From Solea solea (lineage: Eukaryota; Chordata; Actinopteri; Pleuronectiformes; Soleidae), in NCBI RefSeq assembly GCF_958295425.1, contig NC_081150.1, positions 137,501 through 201,500 of the forward strand: DNA of 64,000 nucleotides, read 5' to 3'. Below the pieces are notes generated by a model. The model ran no database searches and was not told where the DNA came from. It was given only the letters and a program-made list of their open reading frames with translations. Positions 22,281 through 34,129 of the stretch are shown here, piece after piece (position 1 is the first letter of the stretch; the number at the start of each line of letters is the position of its first letter). The translations under genes were made by a program, and so were the position numbers.

Positions 22281-23116
22281 TGTGAAAAGGGGAGTATTGC
22301 ACCCCCGATTCACTCACGGGATGAGACGCAACAAAGTGCAAAAAGCAGGACACAGCCTCGAGGGTTCAAGTGAAAAATGGTGCTGGTTTATTGCCAAGTG
22401 CGCACGTGCACAAAAAATAATAACAAAAAATGAATAAAGAAAATACTTGGAAATCACAAAAATCAAACAAGCCCTTCAAAAGGCAACCTTACAGCAAGCT
22501 GACCTACAGCCATATGAAAGCACTTTTTCCACCCCGTCTCCCCACAAGCTTTAAATAAGCCCACCAATCAGCTACTCATTGGGAGAACTCACTGGGATAG
22601 GTAACACATCTCCAAGCACATTCATTATAATAGCCATAGAAAATAGAGTTAGCACCATAATATCCCCTCATAATACCTAAAAATATCCATACATATTTCC
22701 CCCTTCAAACATACTCTTTAAATACATCACATCAGCAATAATAATGATACATGGAAGTATTCACGTCCCCCCCCCCACCATTAGGAAACACCACTTGTAC
22801 TGTCCTGGGACAGAATAAGGATCTCGACTCGTGAGTGTGGTGTTGCGTTTGGTAAACTAGAGAAAGTATTGTTAACTAAATGGAATATGTAACTGAACCA
22901 GTGGGTACCTCACTGTTCGCTGTGTTAAGTACATAAATGCAGTTGCTTGAACAGACGTGTGTTGTGGTTGTTTGTAGCCGTTAGCTTACCCGAATATGTT
23001 GATCAAACGTGCTACGGAACTCGGCTTGGAAATGCCGCCGTGGCTACCGCTGCTATGTGTCGCATGCTCCGGGCTAGATGGTAGGCTCTGGGAAAACGAG
23101 ACCCTCGCTTTTCACA
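22281..23116 (-). mobile_element. Solo LTR, 836 bp, with 5-bp target duplication
   Basis: The element starts TGTGAAAAG and ends CTTTTCACA, a perfect 9-bp inverted terminus with TG...CA ends. ACCCT is directly repeated on both sides (22276-22280 and 23117-23121). No internal retroelement sequence is present, so this is a solo LTR left by recombination. On the minus strand a CCAAT-type box and TATTTAAAG near 22550 precede an AATAAA near 22393, suggesting minus orientation. The superfamily (Gypsy or other) cannot be decided from the LTR alone. Confidence 0.85.
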
Positions 23117-23121
23117 ACCCT

Positions 23122-25340
23122 ATACTGAAATGTTGATTCACATTATGACCAGCGATGAGTATGATTTCATATGCTGATAACCTATTATTACTTATCGATG
23201 CTCCAATTGATCCATATCTTATATTTGGTGCTGAGGATATGTGAATGCATAGTGAGTGCTTCTTAAATCACAGATGAATGGCTGGGTCTTGTACTTACTA
23301 TCAGTCCTTGGACTGCCCTGTGTTTTTCGTCATGTTTCCTCATTTATCCTGATCCTGATGGAGGTTGCTGCTGCTTGACTTATTTTGAATGATTTCTGGG
23401 GTTATTTAGAGAACACGGTAGTTCAAAAAGAAAGCTGATTCCCAACCACCGTAAGTAAAGTTGGAATGACATAACTTAAATATTGATAGCAGTATCAGTT
23501 TTCAAGATCAGTTCTTAAAACCATTTCCTTATGATCAGAAGAGGAAAAGCAGATGTGAAAATTTTATATTAAAATAGCAAATGTTCCCAGAAACATAACA
23601 AACAAGATTTTCTTTTCCATTTGTCAACTAGTAAATTGGTGTTTTTCAATTGATCAATTATTTACTATACTGATACTGTGAGATCACATTTGTGATGATA
23701 AAGAAGTTCTTTGCATTTGAAGCAAAATTAATTGAGACTATAGCTCATTCAGTGACGGTAGTTAGTATGATAACTTTATTAAACTGTGATGAGGGAGGGG
23801 ATGACTGTCGATGTGGTGGTGTGTGTCTTCCAGCTGCTTGTGTCCTCAGGATGGATATTGCAGACTGACTGTCTTATCACAGTCTCATCCTTTGGGCAGA
23901 TTCTGTATCCACATGCCTGCTGTTCTTTGCAGCAGCAGCAGCAGTATGCTTTTCTTATTCTGTGCTGTTAGACTCTATGAGTTTCTTAGATCAAATTAGA
24001 CCCTACATCTTCTGATGTTTTGCAACTGTTTGCATGTCAGACACAAACTACCTGAGTGCCTGAGTGCCCAGGCAAGATAACAAACCATTCCTTTTTTTCC
24101 CCTGCACAGCAGATTGCACAACCGCCCTGTAAACATACACACTCGTAAAGCTTGTGGAATTTTCACAGTCAGATCTGCAGGGTGCAAAGGCAACAGATGT
24201 TTTTGAAAGCTGAGATACATTTCTCTAACTACACAGATATCCAGAAACAAAAGAGGGCATGCTGGGTAAAACCCCTCTCCCTGTTGTACATCTTTTTGAT
24301 AAACGTTTCTGTCAATATTGAAGGATCATTGGAAACTCCTTGTCAGTGTAAATTGGTAAAGTCCTTTTCCCCGGCCTTTGACCTCTGAAAAGCCACTGGT
24401 CTTCCTCTAGATTAGAGGTGTTCTAACAGAGCTGGTCTATGTGATAGTCCTAGGACGAATGTGCTCTCTTGGGTCGGGTGTGTATGTATGTGGTTTGGCT
24501 GGTCAGACCAGACTGATGCTGGCATCGTCCAGACACACCTGCTGGTGCCATTCTGGACAGAACCAGTTGTCCCATCAGTCCAAAGCAGGCTCCAGTACAG
24601 TCTAGCACTGCCTGCACACTGTTCACATGGGTCAACCGTGACTCCAGAACCATGGCCATATCCTTTAATATAGGACGTTAAGCATCCAATGGTGTCCTGA
24701 AAAAAATGTATACTCACAAGTATATATTTTTATACATGTTCATTTATTTTTTTGTCAATTTACAAAATGCAGAGTGAGTTAACAAAAGAAGAATCTAAAT
24801 CAGATCAATATGTTGTATGACCACCCTTTGTCTTACCATTGTATGTAACCACTGTAGATATTAATAATTGTCTTAATTTACAGCTTTTGACAAATTTATC
24901 TTAGAAAATGAAAAGCTACAGTGCAGAATATAAATATTAACTTTGACTCCACCCTCTCTCCTGTCCACCTCACATTGACTACAGGGTCATTCACTGAAGC
25001 GCATAGATATAATTAACATGACCTAGCATTTTATCTACTCCTATTTACAAGCTTTTACCTAATTTAGTAATTACAATCCGTTAATGTGATTCCTTATTAA
25101 TGTAGCAAACTTCCCTTTGCAGCTGAAAAACATGCAGGGGGCAACTGTAAAAGTCATACTGCTACGCTTTCCAACATGACCTCTGACAAAGGATGGGGAA
25201 GTCTTGATAGAAAACACTATTCAACACTTGTGATCAGTCATAGGGTCACACAGGCTCATTGATACTGTGCTGGCCACGTGGGCCAGTAGGTTTATTTAAC
25301 ATATGTTTTATTTTAACATAACATATTTAACGTATGTATT

Positions 25341-25372
<32 letters not shown>

Positions 25373-26930
25373 TATACATGAGAGAGAGATATGTTCTCAT
25401 CATTCTCAATATATCATAGGTCACATGACCCTTCAGCAGGCTGTTGTAATGTTTACTATATAAACTGATCAGAAATAGTAGAATAATTCATGGGTCTTAG
25501 TTTAAAACAGCTGTGATGGTACAAGTCGGGAAAGGGCAGCAAGTATGACTTGAATGGTATCTCAGCAGCAGAGTCACATGACTTGGCTGCTTTTGTCTTT
25601 TGGTTGGCCTCAAGGTGGAGAATGATACTCCTAACAGCTGCGGGAAGCATTTCCGGCCGAGGGCTTCCTCCTCAGCCAAGCACACGGAGGTCCTGCAGTA
25701 TACTGAAGCAGGGTGCATGGGTAACCAATATTCAGCATGTGCACAAAGCAAACACTGAACCAGTTACACTGAGTAGATTCATTTGAGGTGCTACTTGGAG
25801 AAATGGCAGGAGATTATAAAACGTCTCTGTTAGAGCTTTACGTCTAACAGTTTAAATGAGTCTTTGTCCACTGCTCCGTGTTAGTCTCACAGATCACAGT
25901 CTGGTTGCTTTTTTATTATTGGTCCTGATGAAATGAACTGACCAAAGACAGAAGTGCTGCTAATGTCCCACAGTCTGCATGATGACATACAGTAAGTGCA
26001 TTTCATAAGGCAATAAAGGCTGAAGATGTGGCTGCTGCATACTTGGCATGTCATGGCTAAGTGCCTGAGTGCTAGCAGTCTCACTGTGTTCAATTGCTCT
26101 GCAGTAAGTGTTGAGAGGCAGTGCTGCCACCCAGACTCTAAACTGCAGTCGCCCTCAAGGTCACCACTTTGAATCTAAGGCCAGCTGTGTCTGGCAGGGG
26201 ACTCAAATGAGACATACCTTCCCATCCCTCAGTCACTCAAGGAAAAGTGCTGTTACATGTTGATGTGAAAGTTACAAATGCCTGGCATGTAAATGAAGAT
26301 TGTGTGTTCTTCACCAAGGTAGGAAGGAGGACGATTGCTCTTTGCAAAATCAGTGAGCTCAAGGTAATGTACGTTCCAAACATAATTCAGAATCATTTCA
26401 CTGTGTTCAGCAGCTAGTTCAACGTTTTCCATTTAAAAACACAATGAATAAAATCGATTTTCACAGCTTTGTTGATTTATCTGTCTCATGGTGCTGTCCA
26501 AATCTGTGTGTGTGTGTGTGTGTGTGTGTGTGGACAATGCTGTTGTAGGGCAGACGAGCACAAACCGGTTGTATTTTGTAGGAAATATGTGGTTTTGTCA
26601 CTGCACAGCTCGTTCATGTGTTTGCATGGTAGCATTGCTGTAAAAATAGGGGTGTGTGTGAGAAACTTCCTCTTGAAGGTGGGGCGGTGGAATGGGATGG
26701 ACATGGAAGTTATGTGTGGTATTTATAGTGTTTTGTTGTATGCTGCTTTGTTATCTCAGAGACTGGAGAAAGGGTCCTAACGTGTTCATCCATAAACAGG
26801 AATAAGTCCATCTCAGTGAATGAGCAGTGAATTATCCTTGAATATTACTTCTATTTTAGACTTATCTGAATGATGATTCACTCAGGCGAGAGAACTGCTT
26901 AATTTCAAATCTGTAGTATTAAAGGGATAG
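23122..26930 (+). other. tab2 intron 1, no gene recognised
   Basis: Intron sequence with a (CAG)5 at about 23931-23946, an AT/GT-rich dinucleotide tract at 25340-25380 and a (GT)n at about 26505-26531. Several short frames (for example around 24412-24717) show no protein-like features I recognise. Confidence 0.5.
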
Positions 26931-27075
26931 TTCAGGTTGTTTTTTTGAAGTGGGCATGTGTGAGGTAGCCTACGGACTTTCGGTTGGTGGTGATACACAC
27001 AGTGAAAGAAGAGATTGATATAGTGTACAGTTGTAAGGAATAAAGTGTTTTTAGCATGTTCTGAGCAGCCCTGCT
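26930..27075 (+). repeat. Fragment of a dispersed fish repeat
   Basis: TTAAAGGGATAGTTCAGG followed by GAAGTGGGCATGTGTGAGG is the start of a repeat I recognise as widespread in fish. Only about 140 bp is present before a second repeat begins. Confidence 0.5.
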
Positions 27076-27077
27076 GC

Positions 27078-27770
27078 TTAAAAGGGGACATATTATGCAA
27101 AATCAACTTTTTAATCATTTTAATACTTATATTTGGGACTCTGGAGGCCCTACCAGTCGCCAAAGTGTGGAAAAAGAATACTCAGTCCTTTTTTCGTGGT
27201 CCCCCTTAGTGTAAGTATAGGCCATAAAACACTCGATGTCGAATTCCCTGTAGCGATGATGGTTGGTGAGGGTCCAGGAAGCTTAAAAACAAGGCATTCA
27301 AATGAGCTATATGCAGGGACAGAGACGGGCAGGACTTTCCACTTCTTTCCACCTCCTCCACGGCAGCATACAAAGTATAAGGTTATCTAGTGATATTATT
27401 TAGTGATCCAGGTAGTTTTGTGTAAAGTATTTGAATGATGTATTTTGTCTTAAAAATGTGTGTATGTACTGCCTTCTCTGGCTAAACACCTTCCATTAGA
27501 TTTCAATTTTGCCATTTGCTGGCTCATCCCTGGCTTTCATCACTCCTCCTCTAGCCACACCCCCTATATAGGGGGGGTCAGAGTGGATATTCAGCACTTG
27601 TATTTCTGGCGGATGCCACAGCAGAGCCGCATAAATTCAGCTCACTCACCCCTCCTTCCTCTCCCCACTCACTGATAACTCCCTGCCCACTTTTTGTAGA
27701 TTTTCAAAATCAGGCATTGGGCGGAGTCAGCCTTAGACCAGGGGTTAAGTTCCTCTTTAAACTTAGTGTG
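27078..27770 (+). repeat. Dispersed repeat of unassigned class
   Basis: It begins AAAAGGGGACATATTATGCA, a motif common at the start of a fish non-autonomous element, and continues through CCTCCTCTAGCCACACCCC and GGGCGGAGTCAGCC blocks. No terminal inverted repeat or target duplication could be established. Confidence 0.45.
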
Positions 27771-28819
27771 TCTGGGTTCGTCCTATCCTTCACCAACTGA
27801 TTTCAGAAACTTTGTCTGGTTGATGGGAGTTCATACTGTGCAAAAGTCTTGCAACAGCAGCTTTGTTTTTACGTCTGTGATCATGGCATGATGTGACTGA
27901 GATGAGTCTGCTGAGTTAAACTCATACAACATTTGTATGTAGTGCTCAAGCATGTCCTAAATAAACATGGTGTAATAGACCCTTTTCACAGCAGATATTT
28001 GTCCACATTAAATATTAGGACAAACACATTTATTATGGTTCCAGTCCAGGTTTGAGAGAGTCAGACTGTGTAAGAGTAGTTCACACTAAATATTTCACAC
28101 TGTAACCTGTAGAAAGATTTATTTTGAAACTGCACACTAGAGCTGTGTGTCTTCACTGGCTCCACAATTCATTTTGTGGTATATTCGATGGTATTTCAAT
28201 GTGTTTTGTCATTACACTCGCAGTAGTAGTACGCTTTTACATACATTCAGTTGAATTTTGTAATATATTGTTTAAATTGATGTCCAGTTCTAGTACTAAG
28301 TATAATATCACGTGTGTAGTGCTGTAACTATATAATGGAAAAGTGCCAACCCTAACCCTGATGTTAGCATGTCACTTATGGCAGGTTCGTCCATGTCTGC
28401 AGAGCAAAACATCTTTATATTCAACAGCTCATACCTGAAGTTTCTGGATGTGTTTCAATCAGTGATTGAGAAATTGAGATTGATCCTGTATAGCCATGGT
28501 AGTAATGCAAAAACAACAAATCTGTGCACACTTGTCAGAAGATGCTCTCCAAGTGCTCGCTAACCTTGAAGAAGTCTAGATCTTGGTTCGATAGTGTTTC
28601 TCTTATTTGTATGCACATCTGTCCTGCAGCGCCATTAAATAGAATGATTTCTGGGTGCAAAAGTCAGTACATTTGAACCGTCCTACTTGAAATGATTTGT
28701 ACTCTGTAAATGTAATTATACTTGTCCAACACACTGATCATCTCAGCTATGTCCATGAGTCACTCTGTGACTGGACTACAGTGCACCTCCACACTGCTTT
28801 ATTTGGTTAAATGGTTGCA

Positions 28820-28965
28820 TTTGGATAGTGCTTTTGTAGTCTTGATGACCACTCAAAGCTGCTTCAAACTAAAGTTTTGCTATTGACCCATTCACTCACG
28901 CTGTCATACAGTACATCTTTCATTCCCATTCACACACTGCTGCTTAAGTATCTTGTCCAAGGACA
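28820..28965 (-). repeat. Dispersed repeat, copy 2 of 3
   Basis: The reverse complement of the segment at 7600-7740: ACCACTCAAAGCTGCTTCAA and CCATTCACTCAC correspond to its TTTGAATGGTCATC and GTGAATGG blocks. Confidence 0.6.
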
Positions 28966-29380
28966 CATCTCTGTGCCCCCACATGCTCTTAGAATTACTG
29001 GAAATAATATGGAATTAGATATTCCATATTAATATTATTAATAACACTTTTTAAGAAGCAAAGAAATATTGATTTTATCATTCAGAATGTATTTTATTGT
29101 TTGAGAAGACACTTAATGCTCTTTGTGCTCCCTGGTTTATTCTTTGCTCCATGGTTGTCTGTGGGCGGGCCTTAGGAAGCTGCCTGCTGATTGGCTGGAG
29201 TTTTGCAGTGACAGCTCAATGGACCGGAAGTTGTCACAGGCTTAGAGCATGAATGTATTATAAGAACTGGATAGAGCTCCGCCCCTTTGGCTCCCTTCAT
29301 TCCTATGGAGTTGCTCACCCAGCGCACATGCCAAAACAGTTTCTGACTTCCTGGTTTATTGCCATAGAGCATACGCAGTA

Positions 29381-29482
29381 GTCTTGCTCCCATAATGCCT
29401 TTCGGCTAAGTGAACGAGCCGTCCGTGTTCTCGACTTGCTCGGCGCGTCCATAAACGGCGAAAGGCATGATGGGAGTATGCT
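29381..29482. repeat. Imperfect inverted repeat within a GC-rich island
   Basis: TAGTCTTGCTCCCATAATGC at the left and GCATGATGGGAGTATGCTA at the right pair as arms of about 25 bp around a 50-bp CpG-rich spacer. The surrounding 29150-29500 is GC-richer than the rest of the intron. It could be a foldback transposon or an old regulatory sequence. Confidence 0.5.
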
Positions 29483-29499
29483 ACTGACGTGCACAAGCG

Positions 29500-31175
29500 C
29501 GTGAATACTGATTTGTATGAATACTGATGGCACATTAGCTTCGGTCTTTAAACCATGGATTTGTAAATCAATGTCAAAACCAACGATAGTGAATACAGTA
29601 AATTGTATAATGACGTCATTACAGGTTGTTTGAAAATATTGTACAAATCTAATTCCCTTCAACTTAAAAATTAGAATTTTAGATTAGTTCAGGAATCAAT
29701 TTTTATCAATGATGAAATGGTTTGTAGGAAGTTCAGGTCGTGACTCAGGAGCAATAGAACTACTTGAGAGCCTTGGACAAATGCTTTATGTTAATGTCAT
29801 CAAACACACCTGCCACAACCTTAAATAGCGTTCACATTTATGTTCGCTCAGGTTTTCATCCTTCAAAATTAACAGTAAGGAAATAATGATTGTTGAAATG
29901 TGTAAAGTGTCAGATTAATTAAATAAAATAATTTCTACCATTTCTGGTCAGCAACTGAAACAGAAGTTGGTTCGCCATTGATTTCTTAATCGTTGAAGTG
30001 AAAGAAGGTTTATGGGTTAAAGGAATGTGACTATGATCTGCATCAAGGAAACTCCCTATGTCTGTCTGTGTCTCTTTTCCTTATGTTCACTAAACAACAA
30101 TCAGTGAGCTTTGCATCCTGCATTCAGAAGAATTTTCCAGCATTTGATGTGACACACCTTGTTGTTGCAGCATGTTGTTTTTAGGAAGAAGATATGTGGA
30201 CTTTCCTGGACAGGGATGAAAGCTGTCCTAGTGGCTGTCCAAATGCATGAGAATCCACCAAGACGTCCACTGATGAGAACAATAAATAACATTATGTGGA
30301 GCAGAAAGCCAAAAGCTCTTCAGTGTTTGCTCAGGCTCTGTTGCTCTATTTTACTGACTCTGTGCCATCCTGTGATATTAACTGCTCAGACATGCATTCA
30401 AGCTGCTTTATATAACAGTTTTAAAGGTTTGCATTGCAGTTTTTTCTCTCACATTGTCTGGTGTTGGATTGGCTGGGTAGATTCTCCACCCTCCTCTAGG
30501 CCTGTGGCAGTATTTGGAAGAAGAGTGCACTGCTTGCAGCAAATGCCAACACTTTGTAAAGCGTTTGGCTCCTTCCAAGAGCACTGCTCCAATAAGGTGT
30601 GGAAGTAATAGAAACAGTGACATGATTGGGCACTGGTGTTTTGCTGTAAAAAACACCTTCAACATGTAACATACAGTATCTATACTGAAGATTGTACAGT
30701 ATCTGCTCAATGAGAGGCTGTGTTGGGTCATTTGGCCATTAATGTTTCCACAATGCAAGGAAAACACTACTGTGGTCCACTCAGCCAAGCCATGCTACAC
30801 ACTTCCTCTTTTTATTAAATCATTTTTACTCACACCCATTTTTAATTTAAAGTTTTCTCGGAAGAAAGCAAATAAAAAGATTAGTGGTTTAGGACAAGGC
30901 TTTTCATTTAGCTGAGGGTTAGCGTTTTATTTTAAGCTCAGGCTGTGGCCATGACATGTTCTACCTAAGGGAAGTTAAATAGAGAGCAAGGTCTGCTGCT
31001 GTGCAGAGACAGACAATTGTTTCACAGTCACAGCTGCTTCTCTGCCTAAATTCATACCCTCCTGCTTCAAGTGCTTGTTATCGGGATTGTACATACAGAT
31101 GATGTCTGGTGCTAACAAATGCACACACTGTACAGTTGGATCAACACAGCACAAACAACTATTTGATTCTAGCTT
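29500..31175 (+). other. tab2 intron 1, no gene recognised
   Basis: AT-rich intron sequence with no element or gene I can support. Confidence 0.5.
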
Positions 31176-31290
31176 AGGGCTGAGCAGTAGTTCAGTAACA
31201 AGTAGGGCTGCAATATCATGTACTTTTTTTAAAATGTATTTATTTGTTTGTTTTTCAATGAATCCATCATGATTATTTATTTTTATTCAG
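31176..31290. mobile_element. Fragments of TAGGGCTG-type element ends
   Basis: TAGGGCTGAGCAGTAG at about 31176 and TAGGGCTGCAATATCATG at about 31204 are two left-end-like termini 28 bp apart. No right ends were found, so these are partial insertions or nested remnants. Confidence 0.4.
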
Positions 31291-32029
31291 AATATACAGA
31301 ATAAACCTTGACAGCTTCACTCATTGGAAAAAATGTTTAGCATTGAGATCATGATTCACTTGTCAACAAAAAATTAGAAACATTCAAGTAAAGTGCCAAA
31401 CGGTGTGATTTTCTATGCCCACTTAGAGTCTGTCCAAGATCAGTTTAATAATAATATAATACATAATAATAAAACAGTTCCAACAAGATGTGAGGACACA
31501 GTGGAACAGCACCTATTAAATGCTGGAAAGTCTCTTTGCACAAAAACTTCATACTATGAACTCCCTGCAACGTTCACTTCACATCAGAGAACATTCTCTC
31601 TCTTTGAGCACTGAGCTAAAGATCAGCTCATCTGATGCATCTGTTATTCCCTTAATTGCAGCACTAAAGTGTCTTCTACACAAATAGGTTGAGTGAAAAC
31701 AATGAAAAGTGTGCTCGTAAGAGTCTGTCAACACGTTTTACTAAGTGCACTTCATCACGACTGCACTCATCATAAAGATCATTATTAGGATGTGGGGATA
31801 AAAATGATCCAGGCTGCCCACTAGGAGAGGGAGAAGGAACAAAAGGCCTGTCTGTCTGCACCAGGTGAGGGGCATGCATCCTCGTCTGATATGTTCCATG
31901 AGATACTCCTAATATGAATATTAATCTATAATATAATATAGGAAGTACACACAGTCTCAGCCATAACAACAACATTAGATTAAAAAAAAAACAACAATGG
32001 TACAGAATTGGCATAATAATTTATAACAA

Positions 32030-32150
32030 TCGGTTTCGGTGCGTCACTACTCAAGAGATGCATCGATAATCATTTTATAATTGAATCGTGGCCCCTGAAT
32101 TATAATCATAATCGAAACGTGTAGCACCTAAAGATTCCCACCCCAACTAT
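32030..32150. mobile_element. DNA-element relic
   Basis: ATCGATAATCATTTTATAAT through AATCGAAACGTGTAGCACC to GATTCCCACCCC resembles the right end of a dispersed fish element whose terminus reads GGGGTGGGAATC on the other strand. One end only. Confidence 0.4.
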
Positions 32151-32909
32151 ATTATCTTCCTCCACTGTGCTCATCCCTCTTCCTGAAATACATACATTAA
32201 CCAGTCATTTTCATCCTTTAACTCCACAGCCATCTGTCCATACCTACTTAACACCACCTCATCATTTACTGTTGTTCATGAATAACTTAAATAAACTGCT
32301 TTTCCAGTGGGAATTGAAGGTCACAGACACAAAAGGATTCATTGGATTGTTTTTGCATTGTGCCACTCTGCGAAGATATGGGTCTTTATTTGTTTTTAAA
32401 AAACAAAACAAATAAAAACCCAATTTGTTTGAAGGCCGGATGTATGGTGGGATTTTATTATTTATTGGCATGGTGATATTTTCTAAAGTGTGTATATATA
32501 TACACTCAATACAGCTTTCACACTGAGTAATAATGTGGCCTTTATTTTTTTTCTTGGACCAAAGCTTGCCTCTGAGAGGCATACATCTAAACAATCAGAA
32601 TGTTGTTGATGGCATGTTATTGAAAATAAGCATGTGTGCACAGCTGTGACTGTTCATTAACAAACATGACCTTCCTCAGATCTGTAAACTCAGACATCCT
32701 AAAGTGTGTCCTGAAGCTGAGAAGTGGCAGAGTTTAAACTCCTGAATCGTGCACCTGTCCTCTCATTTTCAGTGTTGCCTGCACCCAAATATTTATCTTT
32801 CTTTTCTTTTTATTAATACAAATGACTGAACACCAGATCATCATTGCGAGACAGTGACTTCAGCTGTTTCTTCCTGTGATCCTATTTTCTGTCTGGTCCT
32901 TTTATTCAC

Positions 32910-33000
32910 TGATGTCGTATTCACACCAACCCTTCTAATTCGAGTCCTAGTTCGTTTGCTCGGAAAGTTCAGTTTGTTTGGGGAGGTGTATTCACAACAA
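32910..33000. repeat. Dispersed repeat shared with 13471-13560
   Basis: TATTCACACCAACCCTTCTA and GTTTGCTCGGAAAG match the earlier copy at 13471-13560 with a few changes. A GGTGTATTCACAAC follows. Confidence 0.6.
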
Positions 33001-33093
33001 ACCGTTATTCATTATGCTTATTTGAATAACAGAGAAGGCGGGTCAAATTTCTCCTTCAAGTTATTTGTAATTTAGTTAGTTAGTGCTGTTAAT

Positions 33094-33437
33094 TAGGGAT
33101 GCAACGGTACAGTTTTCCCACGGTTCAGTATGCATCACGGTTTTTGGGCCATGGTAACGGTACGGTTTAGATATCTTAATATAAAACTACTCAGACTAGC
33201 AAAAGCAATATTGCATTGTAAAAATAATTAAAAGCACAGATATAATCAAACCACAAACTTTAAACAATAGTGCACTATCAGATCATCTTAAACAGCAAAC
33301 ATAAAACCACACAAATTAAATATAAATATAAAGTTTAGTACCATAGAATAAAAATAAATAACATTTTAATCCACTCACAGAAACTCCTTAACACTACAAC
33401 TACAATCAATGTGAACATGACAAGGCTGTCAACGTCC

Positions 33438-33471
<34 letters not shown>

Positions 33472-33672
33472 CAATCAGCACGGATCTGTGCGTTTGAGTC
33501 GTAGTCTGCGCTGAATCCTGCCTGAACAGTGCAATGTTGCGCTCATGTCTCTGCTCTTGAGTGGATCTAATCACACAGCATGCGCGACGTTCTGTGACGG
33601 GCCGAGACGTACTGATATACCGCTGTTTGCCGTTGTGTATTGAACCAAAAACCAAATATTGTTGCATCCCTA
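33094..33672. mobile_element. hAT-type non-autonomous element, 579 bp, perfect 8-bp target duplication
   Basis: Inverted ends TAGGGATGCAAC and GTTGCATCCCTA match over 12 bp. CTGTTAAT is repeated exactly on both sides (33086-33093 and 33673-33680). The interior has paired ACGGTACGGTTTAG-type and CAATACACAACGG blocks and a (GT)n at about 33440-33468, with no transposase. A perfect duplication suggests this is one of the younger elements in the intron. Confidence 0.9.
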
Positions 33673-33750
33673 CTGTTAATTCATGTTGCCATTGAGTGTG
33701 CAATCATCTTGAGGAATACTGTCTTTTTAAGTAACTAATGAAGTACTCAT

Positions 33751-34116
33751 TAGGGCTGAACAATTAATTACAATCGCAATACAGCCTACTGCAAATTAGG
33801 GCTGTAAAGTCCAGGTCGACTGGTCGAATAATCAGTCGATACGTTCTGGTTCGACTCAAATTTTGATAAGTTGACTTTTTGCTGTGTTAATTTCATACAG
33901 CCTGTGGTTAATTTGATTTCATCTGGAGGAATGTACCAAGTGCTAATGGGGATGTTCTGCACAAATATCACACAGTTGTCATTTTAAATATGTTTTTTTC
34001 CGATGAAAATGAGAATAATTATGTGAAAATGACTTTTCCCTATTATATTGCGAATCGTATCGCAGGCGTAATTCCTGTCAAAATATTCGATATTTATTCA
34101 AAATCGTTAAGCCCTA
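33751..34116. mobile_element. hAT-type element with nested insertion, 366 bp
   Basis: The ends are TAGGGCTGAAC and GTTAAGCCCTA. The flanks GTACTCAT (33743-33750) and GTACCCAT (34117-34124) match at 7 of 8 bases. Inside, a second terminus TAGGGCTGTAAAGTCC begins at 33797 followed by GTCGACTGGTCGAATAATC, a different fish element, so one element has landed in another. It lies only 70 bp from the element at 33094-33672. Confidence 0.8.
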
Positions 34117-34129
34117 GTACCCATTCATT

